A DNA stretch of 64,000 bases from Pomacea canaliculata. Lineage: Eukaryota > Mollusca > Gastropoda > Architaenioglossa > Ampullariidae. Location: assembly GCF_003073045.1 (NCBI RefSeq), contig NC_037597.1, positions 11,691,217 through 11,755,216 of the forward strand, given 5' to 3'. Positions 13,448 through 25,544 of the stretch are shown piece by piece. Made by a program: the position numbers and the translations under genes. The stretch's first letter is position 1. Each line of letters opens with the position of its first letter. Under the pieces are notes generated by a model. It made no database searches. It saw only the letters and a program-made list of their open reading frames with translations, and had not been told where the DNA came from.

Positions 13448-14627
13448 AAAGTTTGGACTGAAAGATGGTGATATGAAGTTCATGTAGCTTTTAGGTGTTG
13501 TAACAGACCAAGTACATGTAGAGTACACTTTATCCAAGCCACAATATAAATCCTTGTCAACTGCTGCATCATTTAATTAAGTTTCCCCACACCACTCCGA
13601 GCTGCTTGGGTGTGTCAGCTGATGGATATCGTCCCTAATTGTTTATCTTCATGTCAAATCATCTTATGAATTTGTTATCAGGAATAAATTTGAACTCGGA
13701 ACACCAGAAAGATATAAGTAATCTGTTGCTCCTCACCTAGACTGGATCATCATTTTGTTTCAACAAGAAAAGACTACATATAACAATCTGTGGGAGAATT
13801 TCACTTCAGACGTACATAGCTAAAATGCAAAACTTGCAATGTGAACACTGAACTGGACTAAAACTGTCAGCCTGTAGTTACTGATGGCTGTCTTCTGTTC
13901 ATGGGTCTGATCGCAGAAGAAGACCTTCACGGAGTATTTTTTATAGCATTTCCCTGCACATCTGATAAGAGGATTAAAAAAGAAATTTTCATTCTGTCTC
14001 CATTTTTTCGTGTCTGTTATATTTTGACCTGGCCTCTCCCCACCCCGCCGCTTGTGCGTCTTCTCGAATGTCTACTTGTTGTACTCGATATGAAAGTTTT
14101 ATGTTTGTACCATCAAAATAATCTGCGAAGAACACGACATTTAGAATGATTTCCTTTGTCTTATCATCACACTGATGCCATTGCTGTTTGTTCGTTCACT
14201 TGCACTTTCAGTACCTGTCTTCCAGTGAAGTATCGCAGTGTGAAGTGATTTCGGTGGACAGCAGGACAGTGGCACCATTCACCAGATATGTTCCTCATCC
14301 ACTCTCTTAAAGTAGTTTTGTGGCCAAGAGTGAAAGCCAATATAGCTGAGCTGGACATTATTCCCCCAAGGACTGTGACAATGATTAAGAGATCATCCGC
14401 TACAAAGTCAGAAAATGTCTGTAAAATAAAGGTTTGTGTAAAAATGGGTGTCACTCAAATGATCTTATGATGGTTTGAAGATATGAAAAGGGGAATAAGG
14501 TCCCTGGCCAGGCCCGTCAGGCCGGTATAGTCCCACAGTGACCTGCAAGTTGTCGCACAATACCTCAACGACCCTGAGAAAGTTCCAGATGGACGCACGG
14601 TTGCCGTGTCTCGATGGTGGTCATGCC
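13448..14627. other. Intergenic DNA, nothing recognised
   Basis: There are short open frames on both strands but none resembles a known domain. The stretch ends at the promoter region of the first ependymin-related gene. Confidence 0.4.
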
Positions 14628-14634
14628 GATAAAA
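14628..14634 (+). promoter_or_regulatory. TATA-like box of first ependymin-related gene
   Basis: GATAAAA lies 65-71 bp before the ATG at 14699. The paralogous gene has a perfect TATAAAA at a similar distance, which supports reading this one as a weaker TATA box. The 5' UTR ends in a short (GACA)n run directly before the ATG. Confidence 0.4.
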
Positions 14635-14698
14635 GACAAGAGGCGAGGCGGAGACTGTCACTACGTCTCCCATATCTCTGACAGACAGACAGACAGAC

Positions 14699-17016
14699 AT
14701 GCGTGCTGTGGTTCTCTTGTCCCTCATCGCTGTGGCCCTGGCCCAGCAGCCATCGCAATGCCGTGAGTTGCTCAGTGCTCATTACTCATTGCTCATCACG
14801 GTGCTTATTACTTGTACTGATGAGACTAGCTTGCGTCTCTACCCCGACGATTTTCCTCCTCTGGCTAAATTTTTTAAACTAAAAAAAAGTCAAATTCATG
14901 CATTGGTCGTTGTCATTATTGTATTTTTTTAAAGTCAAGACTTGAAGTTTTCATAAAGTTAAATTTTCTGTTTTGTTTTTTGTTTCCCAGCTGGACCATC
15001 GGCTTTCTCTGGCAGATTCCGCAGGGTAAGACAAACAGCAGGTCTAACACAAAATAGTTTTTAGACCTGCACTGGTTCTTGTGAAGTCATTTTTAGTCCA
15101 GCATCGTGTCATCGAGTTGATTTTTGTATAAAGAACAAGTGTATTTGACTGAGCACAGTTCCAAATGTCATAACATGCGGTGTGGAACGGACAAGTCTCT
15201 TTTTTTATTGTTTATTGTTTACAAGCATTAATTTCATGCGTTCAGTTATTCCCGATTTAATTAAGCAGGTATACCATTTCACATTGGAATGTAAATTAAT
15301 GATTAGCTGAGTAGTATCTGCACGTGCATGTCTTCCCGCCTGCAGATTGACCGCGAGCGCCAGTACTTCGTCGACGGCAGGATCTGGTATGACGAGCTCA
15401 ACCGTCGCGTGCGCGAGTTCGAGGCTGAGGAGATCGGGAGGGACCGCGAGTTCATCGACAGGCTCGTCCTCTACAACCTGGTAAAAAGGATCTTTAAGTG
15501 TCTTGAATAAAGCCATATTTTCTTTATACCTTCGAGATAACAGTGCCGCAAATGTCAAACATTGCAGCCACCACATCATCAGCAAACCAAGCAAGCTTCA
15601 TCATGACATCTAACTTATTATCTTACACACAGAACGAGCTTATTTGTGAGCCACAATTTATTTTTTTTATTTTTTTATTTTTATTTTTTTTATATTCGAA
15701 AGATTCACTTTTTGTTTGTTTTACTTTTACGAAGAACATCGAGTATACCGTGAACCTCCGTAACCGAACCTGCACGGTCAGTGCCCCACGTCGTCCGTTC
15801 GTGCCCTACGGCGTGCCCCCAGATGCCCGCTTCCAGGGAGAGGGCACAGCTGGCGTTGTTGGCAAGCCTGGCGAGGAGGTCACTCTCGCCATGTTCTCTG
15901 GCACTTTCTCAGGGGGTCAGTGGTCGTCTGGAACTCTTTTATCCGCTGTTACTAACACATTTTATATCCCAGAATTGTGTAAAGATTATTAGGCTTGATG
16001 TTTATAGCATTCGACGATGAAGAAAGACAGGCGCAATCGCAACATTTTAAATTAAATTAAAAAATAAATTACAGGCTTTGAAAGATTTGAGTTGGAATGC
16101 AGTATTAGTGAAAAGGTCAAAACCAAAAATAATATTTGCAAATAATTTTATTTTATATTAGAAACAATAGATGTCGTGAGGTAAAGACTTCCAAAATGTC
16201 TAGGCTGTAAAAACAGAGAGCAATGGAATATATATTTTAAACACAGAAGAAAATTCTAGTTGTCATATTTGTTTTTATTTTTTTGTCAATAGAGAACTAC
16301 TTTGTCAGTGTAACGGAACCCGACTGCTTCCCAGTCCAGTTTGGTCTCCTCGGCAACCAAAGTTTCTTCCACCAGGAGTGAGTACAGCAGCTGAGAGTTT
16401 TATTTACACCAATATTTACATCAATATTAAATATGCTTGACATTTTGCACCTACAACAAACAAGGAAAGGTTTACACATGCGCAAAGGCTAGTAGACATA
16501 AAGATTTGAGAGCACTGCTGACGATGACTATTTGTTTTAGTTGTAAAGAAGTCAAACATTAACTTCTTCCATCGTGCGATGTATATTTTTTTATATTTGT
16601 ATATTGTGACCCAGCGAGTCGCAGCGAGCTGAAGGAAGCCATCAGAGCAACACAAACATGTTGTGACAGAATAGTTTTAATTAAAAGAACCAGGAGGATG
16701 CTTGGCTTCCTGCTTTACTTGCCGACGATAACAATGTGGAGACCGATGGCTGCAGGTGCACACGACACCTGGCTGTCAACTGACTGAACGTTCACAACAG
16801 ACACAAACACCAGCATACCACTGCTTCGTCTTAGGTTCTCTCCAAGGGCCTAGTGTCCTCGTGCAAGCGGCCCCAGTACCACGGGTGGGAGAGTTCGGGT
16901 ACTGACGATACTTCATGACAACAACTATAAAGGTGTTGTGTTGTTGCAGGTTCTATGATGTAGTGGAAGGCATCAACGACCCCGAGGCTTTCATCCCGCC
17001 CCAGTCCTGCTTGTAA
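14699..17016 (+). CDS. Secreted ependymin-related protein, copy 1
   Basis: Six exons: 14699-14762, 14991-15025, 15346-15480, 15735-15915, 16293-16377 and 16950-17016, all GT-AG with consistent phases, giving 188 residues. The start is a signal peptide (MRAVVLLSLIAVALA). The body has the ependymin-family pattern: RRVREFE, LVLYNL, an NRTC strand, RPFVPYGVPPDARF, TEPDCFPV, then FYDVVEGINDPEAFIPP before the C-terminus. Cysteines at about 21, 91, 150 and 187 match the four-cysteine framework of the family. Two N-glycosylation sites (NRT, NQS) are visible. Ependymins are secreted, calcium-binding, lipocalin-like glycoproteins; what this one binds is unknown. A homologous gene follows 3.8 kb downstream on the same strand with the same exon plan, so the pair is a tandem duplication. 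The family call is firm; the function is not. Confidence 0.88.
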
Positions 17017-17114
17017 CCGCGAGAGGTGGTGACTGCAGTACAAAGCCAGTTTGTGTGTTGATGTTGGTGTAAATGTTAATGTGTTTTGTCACTTTCAAAA
17101 GTAGCTACACATTC

Positions 17115-17120
17115 AATAAA
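17115..17120 (+). terminator. Poly(A) signal of ependymin-related copy 1
   Basis: A canonical AATAAA about 100 bp after the stop codon, followed within 30-50 bp by a TTTGTTGTCTGTT stretch, a typical downstream element. Confidence 0.7.
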
Positions 17121-20100
17121 CGTGATTCGGACAATACATATCTTTGTTGTCTGTTCGTAGGAAGATAAGTATTTATAGCTGCATATGTATTGCTACTTAT
17201 CATACTATATCTAACACACACACACACAATAAAATAAACTGGACTGTGTTGTTAATTGTTGGCGCATTGTAATACTCGGGAGGTGTATCCTCAATCGCCA
17301 GTACCATGCTCCGTATTCTTAAACATTTAACAACTTGTAAAAGTTAGAGAACATTTAATAAAACTGTGGGACAAATGTGGATGGCATCGTAATGCGAGAT
17401 GTACCGACAGAGAGAGGGAGGGAGTCAGAGGGAGAGGGAGGAAGCTGGCACTACCGTCATTATCTCCGTCTACAAAGCATCTTGCGATGCCGGGTACATG
17501 GGTACTAGAAGGAAGACACCAGCAGATGCCTTGTAGGCACATACCTGTATCCTCACAGCTACACAGATTGCGATAGTTTGTGTGTATTCTGTGTAAGTGA
17601 CGGCCACCGTACATTTGGTTTAACCATGGACGTGTAGAGGTGGATTGCTGTCTGCCGAGACCAACGCTTAGCCTCTTGCGAAGTTCTCCGCTGTTAGTCT
17701 CGGCGAGCCTAAACAAAGAATGTGAATAAACCGGAAACTTTGTAGTATCATGCCTCGTTTTAGAAGTTAAGTGGGGAAAAAAATCGTCCGCCAGCAGTCC
17801 AGTAATACAAGTTCGTGGTTTAACCGTTAAATATAAGTGACGGTTAACTCTTCCCTGATTTTGTCCGCAACTGTTGCTCAGGCGCTCATTCCGTGTTGCA
17901 CGGGCACAAATTCAGATACAAAACATCTTTATTAATCTATTTTTCTGGAAATGGTTGTGTCTGCCGACAGTACCATTAGAACATGATTTACATCACTTTG
18001 CATAAAGCATCAATACAAAATGTCGACATCTAACTGTAGTTTTCAGTTTATCATGAAAGCTGCCACTCACAATCTCTCTATTAAAAATTTGTACATATTT
18101 ATATGTGCATAAATTTGTATTTGCACGCATTCTTTCTGTATACATTTATACTGCCGATTAAAATAGGAAAACAAGAGACGAGTTGCCAGTAAGACGGAGG
18201 CTACGGAAGGAATCAACCTTTGCGTTCATGTGCGCGTCCTGTCCGTTAGTTGTTTGTCTGGATGGCAGCCGGGATAAGTGAGTGCAGATTATGAGCAGTT
18301 CCAGCTCTAGGAACTTGAAACATACCAATTGTATATGTCTAACGGTGCATTGAAATTGTAGCTGTAGGAACTCTCAACCTACCTTAGTATGTGTCCAGTA
18401 GTACAGTCCAGTCGGAGTGGGTGCGAGTAGTGGGTTACCTCTGCAGTTTGTCATTGTGTTGATGTCGTGCTGTCCCCTCCCAACCACCCTCATAATTTAA
18501 TGTTTAAAGTTCATTTTAATGTTCAGTTTGTGTGTGGTGTGTTTCGCAATGTTGCCACAATAGGACACTAGATAGAAAGGCAAGGTGCTGCGTGTTGCTG
18601 ATGTCAAATATTTGTAGAAGTTGTAAGTGCACGAAAAGACTTGAGTGTCCCGACAGTTCGTGTCAAGATGTGAGCAGTGTTCACTGGCCAGAATGCGGAC
18701 TGCTGTCTTTTGCATGCGCTGGGTCCGAAGATTAAAATGGCTTTCTTACAAGTTTCGTCTAGTTTATTATGGGTTAATTTTTTATACTTTGAGTAGCCTT
18801 ATTAAAGTAATGAAATGTTTGCGTTCTGCAAAATACAGTTTTCATTAATTTAGTAGGAAATATTTTTGGGGGTTGTTGCGACAAAGCCATCAGACAGATC
18901 TGTTTTATCCGGGACAAAGACAGAGGACAGACCTGCAGTCACAAAGTACTGCGCACCTGAAAGTACTTTCCTTGCATATCTACTATGGATACTTTGGTCT
19001 ACCTGCGGAGACACGGTAAAGAAAATGTCGCCGACACTAGTAATTCAATAATTAGAGGAAGGTCAAGGCGGAGAATATATATAGATATTTTTTTGTCCTT
19101 GGGTGTTGTTTCTCTAGCATTAAGGCGTATATGAAAAACAGTGTTCCTTTTATGATAAGTCTAAATTTACTCAGCAGGCCCCAGAAAATAAAGGTGCAGG
19201 TTGAAAACTGGTGTCATGTGGAAGGTGGAGAGGCGGCTCATACCTGGACTGCCGGAACTCATTTCACTGCGATTGGGATGTTGGGTTGGAGGGGTAGTTC
19301 AGATACACCTACTGTATAACGGTTAAATAACTGCCTGTGCTACGTAAGGCGACTGCTACACTACCTGAAAGTCAGGGTCACAAAGGTCAAACTGGGCGTG
19401 GTGTCTCTACGTGTCGCTTCCACACCAGACCATGATTTGTCCTGTCACTCTGCGTGTGCTTGTGCGTTTGCGAATATTCTTGTGTGTGTGTGTGCGTGGC
19501 ACCAAGTGCTTTCCCTCTCTCCTCCGAGCACCAAAGCACGTGCACACACGCACGCATCATTCAGGCGGGTCTGTGCCGTACGACGTTTAACCTTTAACCC
19601 CGGCACGAAGTATCTTGCAGATGCTGCTTTCCAAGGGCGTGTCAAGATGAGCTTCAATTATCTTATTTGGGAATTCACACTGTCCTAGATTAGTCAGGAA
19701 GGCACCTGCCCTGTGCAAGTGCTATCGGCGTCACCTGTATTCTCCCGGCTGTCGTCAGGTGAGCCTCACAGGCTACCTTCCACTTGCATTGTCTTCCCAC
19801 AAACTGTCAGGTTAGACACGTGTCTTCACCACATACAAAAAAGGATGGAGGGTGAAGGACGTGTTCTGGTTTAGTTTTAGAGTTCAGAGAAGTCGTTAGA
19901 ATTTTATATCTACAGGTTCAATATAGCATATTTTACACGTTAGTGTAGTAAGGATAGTTTAGTCTTGTGTGTGTGTTTGTGTGTGTGAGAGAGATTAGAG
20001 ACTACTCAGATCAGAACGAATGAACACCATCAGTCAGGGGTACACAGGACACTGTTGAAAAGTCGCCATCTGTTAACCTCTAGAGAATTTTTCTCCCCGT

Positions 20101-20782
20101 TTTCTAACCTCAGATCGGCTCTTTTCTATGTTCTTGTCTAAACTCTATAGTTTCACACATGGTCTGTACCATCGTCCTACCTGCGATCTAAAAAAGCTGA
20201 CAAATATCAGCTCATGGACATCTCGCAAGCTGATGATGAAGTTCTGTAACCACCTATTCCCGTCATGACACACACCTCAACCTCAGTCTTTTCATCCGTT
20301 AGGAAGGCTAAAGCTGTCGTGCAATAATAGTTTCACATATTGAAACGAAATGCTGTCCACTGTCGTCTTATTGTGGCATCTACACAAGGCCAAAGTAACA
20401 AGGTCTGCAGTTATGGTATCGAGTTCCGGTGTAGGTATTTTCTGTGTATACACCTGCTTTTGAAATTTAAAACCTCGACAAACATGCTCGAATATTTTAT
20501 TGTCACAATCTGTAACCAGTCTGTAGAGGTTGTTAGAGGTTATGGTCGGAGGTTATTGAGACGAGTTTGTACTTTTTTTTAGCATCTGAAAATTGTATTG
20601 TATCTTGTCCTCATTCTTCAGTATGTCGAAAGATAAGACTGAGGCAAGACAAGCAAAATCTCGCTGCTTTCAATCTCACAGTCTGGGAATAGGCCTGGTG
20701 GCAGCGCCGCCACTGTGACCTCCCTGTGTGTGTAGGGAGGTCAGCCAACAGGACGGGCCACTAGGGGGCAGTGACGTCGTTG
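17121..20782. other. Spacer between the two ependymin-related genes
   Basis: No exon of a third ependymin-related copy is visible here on either strand. There are simple repeats such as (CA)n at 17216-17228, a purine run near 17405-17450 and a (GT)n run near 19967-19988. The open frames present do not resemble known domains. Confidence 0.45.
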
Positions 20783-20789
20783 TATAAAA
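20783..20789 (+). promoter_or_regulatory. TATA box of second ependymin-related gene
   Basis: A perfect TATAAAA lies 47-53 bp before the ATG at 20836, placing the transcription start near 20812-20815 with a very short 5' UTR. GTGACGTCG, one base off a CRE, lies about 10 bp upstream at 20771-20779. The arrangement suits a strong, tissue-specific secretory gene. Confidence 0.7.
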
Positions 20790-20835
20790 CGTCCAGACGA
20801 GGAGGGTCTTATCAATTGTTTTAGAGCCTCACATC

Positions 20836-23800
20836 ATGTTGGCCGCCATCTTCCTGCTCGCCTTCGGGTTGGTCGCTACCCAGGAGCCCAGGCCTTGCGG
20901 TCAGTCTTTGTCCTTGTCGTTCCCATCATCGTCGTTCTCGTAGTAGTGACATATTGTGAAGCGATTCCTAGATGTAAATTAGAACTATACCTGGGGTGGG
21001 TTTTCTCAGTACGTAAGAAGGGAACTTACTTCTTTCTTTCATATTCCTACTCTTGAATTATCAAAAGAATATGTCAAGAAACTCCTGTCATTTTCCCATA
21101 TGGTATCTGAAATTTAGGCTGCAAACGTTTTCATGTGTGCACATGTAAGTGTAGGTGAGTTGTCTGTGAGTTAGGAGGTTGCAGACATCCATCCTTCCAC
21201 ACTGAAATGATTGCATGGATTGTCGTCTTGCGTCTTGTAGATAATCTTACAGCTTCTTTCATTTTATTTTTGATGATGTTGCAGTTAGTCCACCACAGTG
21301 GGAGGGCAGACTTTTCAGGGTGAGCATTTTGTTAATTTTACGTTTTTTCACTTTTTCAGACTTGTATATGAATATGAAATCAATTAGCGTTTAGTTTTTA
21401 TCTTGCGTACATGCTCAATGAACTCATTTGGCTCATGGTCGAGGGATATATTGGAACCTAATCTGGAATTGATCTGTACTTAACATTCCTCACACTCAGC
21501 GAGAACCGAGACCAGTTGAAGAGCACGATAAGGATGATACCGAAGCTAAAAATAATTATTAGCAAATATTTCCCCTCTTTATTTGAAATAGAGGTGAGTT
21601 CCAGATTAAGTCCCAATACCAAAAGGCGGGGTGAGGTTTTGTGTAGCATGCCTGCGGTGATTATTTACTATCAATCGTACATCTGTACTTGTCTGAGTGA
21701 ATGGGAAGGAGGAGTGTGTGACAGCCTGTGTCTAACCTCGTCCTGTCCTCCTGGTGTGTCTCAGAACGACTGGAGCAAGAACTTCACGCAGATCGCTCAG
21801 ATCAGTTATGACGAGACCAACCGCCGAGTCCGTGAGATCGAGGAGCTCGACTTCTCCACCGGCCGCGACTATTTCGACGTCTTGTATCTGCACAACATCG
21901 TATGTTTTGTATTTGTGTACAACATTGTACATCTTGTATCTGTACAACATCGTATGTTTTGTATTTGTACAACATTGTACGTCTTGTATCTGCACAACAT
22001 CGTACGTCTTGTATCTGCACAACATCGTACGTCTCTTATCTGTACACCGTCGTACGTCTTGTATCTATACAATACTGTATCTGTACATCGAAGCTACACA
22101 TACTGTATTGCTGTCACGTGATAAATCTGTCACATGTCTTAATAATACTTCGGCCAATACTTACCTCCAGCTCTTTAGTCTTTATTCAATGAACTGTAAC
22201 CAATTTTGCTTAATGAAATGAATCTTACTTTGTCAGACTCGCTGTTTGTAACATATTACTGCGGTTCAATCATGTCCTTTGAACTATAAAGCAACCGACC
22301 TGACATTTACAAATAAAATTTACAAGTTTATCTTTAATTAGGGTTAGTGATTAAAACAATTTATTCACGAACCATGCTGCCAATTTAAAGGACGTTTTCT
22401 ATGTCATCAGCAAGGAAGGTTGTAGTTTGAGATTGAGACTTGTGCCATTCCAGTTTGTACTCATTGAGCACAACCGGTTACTGAAGGTGTTGAAGTTGTT
22501 ATACTTTGTAAATGATGTTCCCTTGTCATGACTACCCGTGATGTCCTAAAGACATCTCTGTTTAATAGTGTTAACACGTGGGGAGGGAAGAGAACAGGAG
22601 ACAATGTCTGATGTTGTTGTGCAGAACGTTGAATATCGTCTGAACCTGAGGACCCGCCAGTGCAACACCACCACCCTTTCCCGCCCCTTCATCCCCTTCG
22701 GTGTCCCTCCAGATGCCCGCTACGACGTCGAGTACACCGTCGGCCCCGCCAACATCCCCGAGGAACACATCACCGTCATCCGCTTTGACGGCAACATCAC
22801 CGAAGGTGAGTGAAGGCAGCAGACCGTTTGTCTCCTCTAACCTTTCCACTTGGAAACCTGACCGCTGGAAAAAAATTAATTAAATTTCCTTAGAGTAATA
22901 AATGTACTTTCTCTGCTTCGAGAAGTCTCCTGCCCTTGTTAATCTTACATTCTATACAACATTAAAAATATCAACTCGCAGAAAGATACAACACTTTAGT
23001 TAAGCATTTACGGAAAGAGGTTTGAGTCTACAAAATTCGTGTAGGGGAGGAGAGTACTGGTAGCTCCAACCATTCACATGTCTTCTGGTTCCTGTTTCAG
23101 GTGCTTACTTTGGCACTGTGACATCTCCTGACTGTGTGCCAGTGACATCTGGCTTTTTCAGCAACAGGACCGGCTTCATCCACTCAACGTAAGTTGTCTC
23201 GGGACGTGACCACAGGCTGAGCATGTCACGTGGTCCAGCAACGTGCCGGAGTCTGAAAACTGTCCGATTCTTTGGTCGGTCCAAATCATGTCTCACACAT
23301 GTCTATTTACATTTCAGGTTTGTCCAAATCATGTCGAAGCTTCACTCATTTCTCTTGAAATTTTAGAGCTGCATACTTTTGAAAGCTCAGTATGTAAAGA
23401 GTGTCTTGGTGACACGAGATAAAATATGAAAATCATAATCAGGAAGTCTGTTCCAATTTTCCTGTCTCTAATTCCTGTGGCCTGATGCATAAAGCTGGTC
23501 AAGCAAATGTGGACGAACTTTTGACCAAGTTGTGTATGCGAAGGTCCCAGGAAACCAATGGTGTGGGGAACTTTGGAATTTGGAAATTCAAGTTAACATG
23601 CTGAGCTTTATTTGTTTGCCGATACATTTACAGATACGATAAGACTTTTGCATTGCACGCTTCGGCACTCTAGTTATAACCGACTATTCTGTTTTTATCT
23701 GAAATTGATTCCCTTAAAAATATCGTCTCGATATAAAAACAAACCTCTCAGAGGTCACACTGTATGTGTGCCACGTCAGCACTGACCTGGGACCACATGT

Positions 23801-24162
23801 GCCACAGCTAAGATGGTTTACCAATTAATTAATTTATTTATTTAAAATTAACATGTTAATGAGCTGTTTAGCTTATTCATGTCAGTTTACTTTTCAGCTA
23901 ACATCTAATGACATGTCATGCATCTGCTGTAATAGTTTATAAGATACTTGGATAAAGGAGATTTAATCTTTGTGAGTCACGTGATGTCATGTCCAGTATA
24001 AACGTAGCCTTGTTGTCATTGGACTGTCACATGACACTGTCATTCTGTCATTGCAGGTTCTATGACATCACCACCGGCATCCCGGACCCCTCAGTGTTCG
24101 TTCCCCCTCGGAGTGCACACGGGTGTAAGCGAGGCTCTAGCCCTATAACCAGCGTGCTGTAG
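20836..24162 (+). CDS. Secreted ependymin-related protein, copy 2
   Basis: Six exons: 20836-20899, 21285-21319, 21765-21899, 22625-22805, 23101-23188 and 24057-24162, giving 202 residues. The first four exons are exactly as long as those of copy 1 (64, 35, 135 and 181 nt) and all intron phases match. It has a signal peptide (MLAAIFLLAFGLVA) and the same blocks: NRRVREIE, RPFIPFGVPPDARYD, TSPDCVPV and FYDITTGIPDPSVFVPP. Cysteines at 21, 91, 150 and 191 are kept. It differs from copy 1 by a tail after the last cysteine (KRGSSPITSVL), an extra codon in exon 5, and four N-glycosylation sites (NFT, NTT, NIT, NRT). Intron 3 opens with a 25-bp minisatellite derived from the end of exon 3. No defect is seen in the coding sequence. 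It is probably a secreted, disulfide-stabilised ligand-binding protein of unknown ligand. Confidence 0.88.
21879..22092 (+). repeat. 25-bp minisatellite containing the exon 3 end and splice donor
   Basis: About eight and a half units begin at 21879, 21904, 21931, 21956, 21981, 22006, 22031 and 22056. The first unit is the last 21 bases of exon 3 plus the first four intron bases, so the donor (ATC|GTATGT) is part of the unit. Later units keep a GTAT or GTAC donor-like core. The units differ by a few bases, and the array runs into intron 3. Confidence 0.9.
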
Positions 24163-24214
24163 CACTCCTACGGCTTGTGTTGTGCGTGCCTGTAGTCTGC
24201 TGTTGTTGTCGCCA

Positions 24215-24220
24215 ATTAAA
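24215..24220 (+). terminator. Candidate poly(A) signal of ependymin-related copy 2
   Basis: ATTAAA, the common variant signal, lies 53 bp after the stop codon. No canonical AATAAA is closer. Confidence 0.5.
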
Positions 24221-24396
24221 AACATGAAGAGATGCGTGGCCAGGTGTGAGTTACGCCGACTTTTGTCTCAGGTGCGTGTGCAGGAGAGTTGGAGGTTGAG
24301 CAGACCATGAAAACCATCAGGTTGAATTGTTCATTATTCTACACAGGGCCGCCGAGAGCAAATGCAGTTTTTGTTTCATTTTAGTAGCAGCTAGTG

Positions 24397-24397
24397 C

Positions 24398-24435
<38 letters not shown>

Positions 24436-24436
24436 C
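24397..24436. repeat. (CAA)n microsatellite
   Basis: An uninterrupted run of about 13 CAA units, followed by A-rich sequence. Confidence 0.95.
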
Positions 24437-24828
24437 GAAAAAAATAATATTAATAAAATAAATAATAAGGAGCGCAGAATATGCCACACTGCCTCATCGT
24501 TGCTGCATCTCATAAACATGTCCTCACCCACACCCAATCCCAACGAATAGTCGCAGTTAAGAGACAAAGAGAGAAATTAACTTTGACATTATTTATTATC
24601 TTAGTTTTCCACATCAAGACAAAAGGGGTGGGGTTACAAAACTATTCATGATATACAGCGCTTGTCTGTTCACCTTTTAACACATGGTTACAAGTTGGTA
24701 ATGAATGAACAAAAACATCTTACACATAAATAATAGAGTGAAGCTACGATCATGTATATTTTACTATTGCAAAACTTCTATGCTGGACACATGTCTCTGT
24801 TGGCAAAGGCACCAAGAAAACGTACAGT

Positions 24829-24900
24829 TAATAATAATAATGATAATAATAATAAATTATTTTATTATTATTATATAATAATAAATTATTATTATTATTA
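24829..24900. repeat. (AAT)n/(ATT)n self-complementary array
   Basis: Runs of AAT, then ATT, then AAT, then ATT follow one another, so the stretch can fold back on itself in two hairpins. It directly abuts the start of interspersed repeat copy B, and copy A also follows an ATAATA stretch, so the array may be the element's 5' end. Confidence 0.8.
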
Positions 24901-25290
24901 GGTAGCACTTTTCCAATGATTTGCTCAAACCGCTTTACAGAAATAATAGACAGAAGTAAACTGAATTACCAACAACCATGCACCCATATTCACATATAAC
25001 AGACACGATCACTTCTATAACAGAACAGAAATATCTGTTTATAAATGAAAGAAAAATTACAGACACACGTTAAGCATGCTCATGGTCAGAACAGGGTCAC
25101 AGTGAAGTCGTCTTTCTGAAAAGATGTGTCGCAAGGTAAGACTTACAGGTGAGAAGAGAATGAGAGTGACGAAGGCTGACGGGTAGTCTGTTCCAAACTT
25201 GATGGTAGGAGAAAAACCTCTGTCTATAGTTGCTGGAATGTGATACACCATAACTGTGCTGAGTACAAATTTTGAAAAGTTTTCTTTTGT
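24901..25290 (+). repeat. Interspersed repeat, copy B
   Basis: The blocks of copy A recur in the same order, from GTAGCACTTTTCCAAT to CAGAACAGGGTCACAGTGAA. This copy seems to run about 170 bp further, to near GTGATACACC. An A-rich (AAAAC)n tract follows at about 25300-25337. Borders are approximate and the class is unknown. Confidence 0.6.
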
Positions 25291-25544
25291 CATATTTAAA
25301 CAAAAAAACAAAACAAAACAAAAAACAAAACAAACAAGCTATTTACCTGTATGCTTGCCATTAGTTTTTTATTTAATTTCATTTTCTTGTAGTGCCATAT
25401 GGCGATTGTAGCAATTCTCGTGCACGCTGTTGTGTTAAAACAAAGAAAGGACAGTTGAGTTATTACAGAGGGACCTTACTGGTGGCTCTTGTGAAGTGAT
25501 CGATCTTCAGGTGCACCACTTCATTTCTTTCTTCTGGTGGTTGC

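Noticed and set aside
17327-17716. A 129-codon minus-strand frame with a Cys-rich patch (CSCEDTGMC)
   Set aside because: No signal peptide, no known cysteine pattern and a low-complexity tail. It looks like chance.
21732-22192. Several overlapping frames rich in Tyr, Cys and Val over intron 3 of ependymin copy 2
   Set aside because: They arise from translating the 25-bp minisatellite in different frames on both strands.
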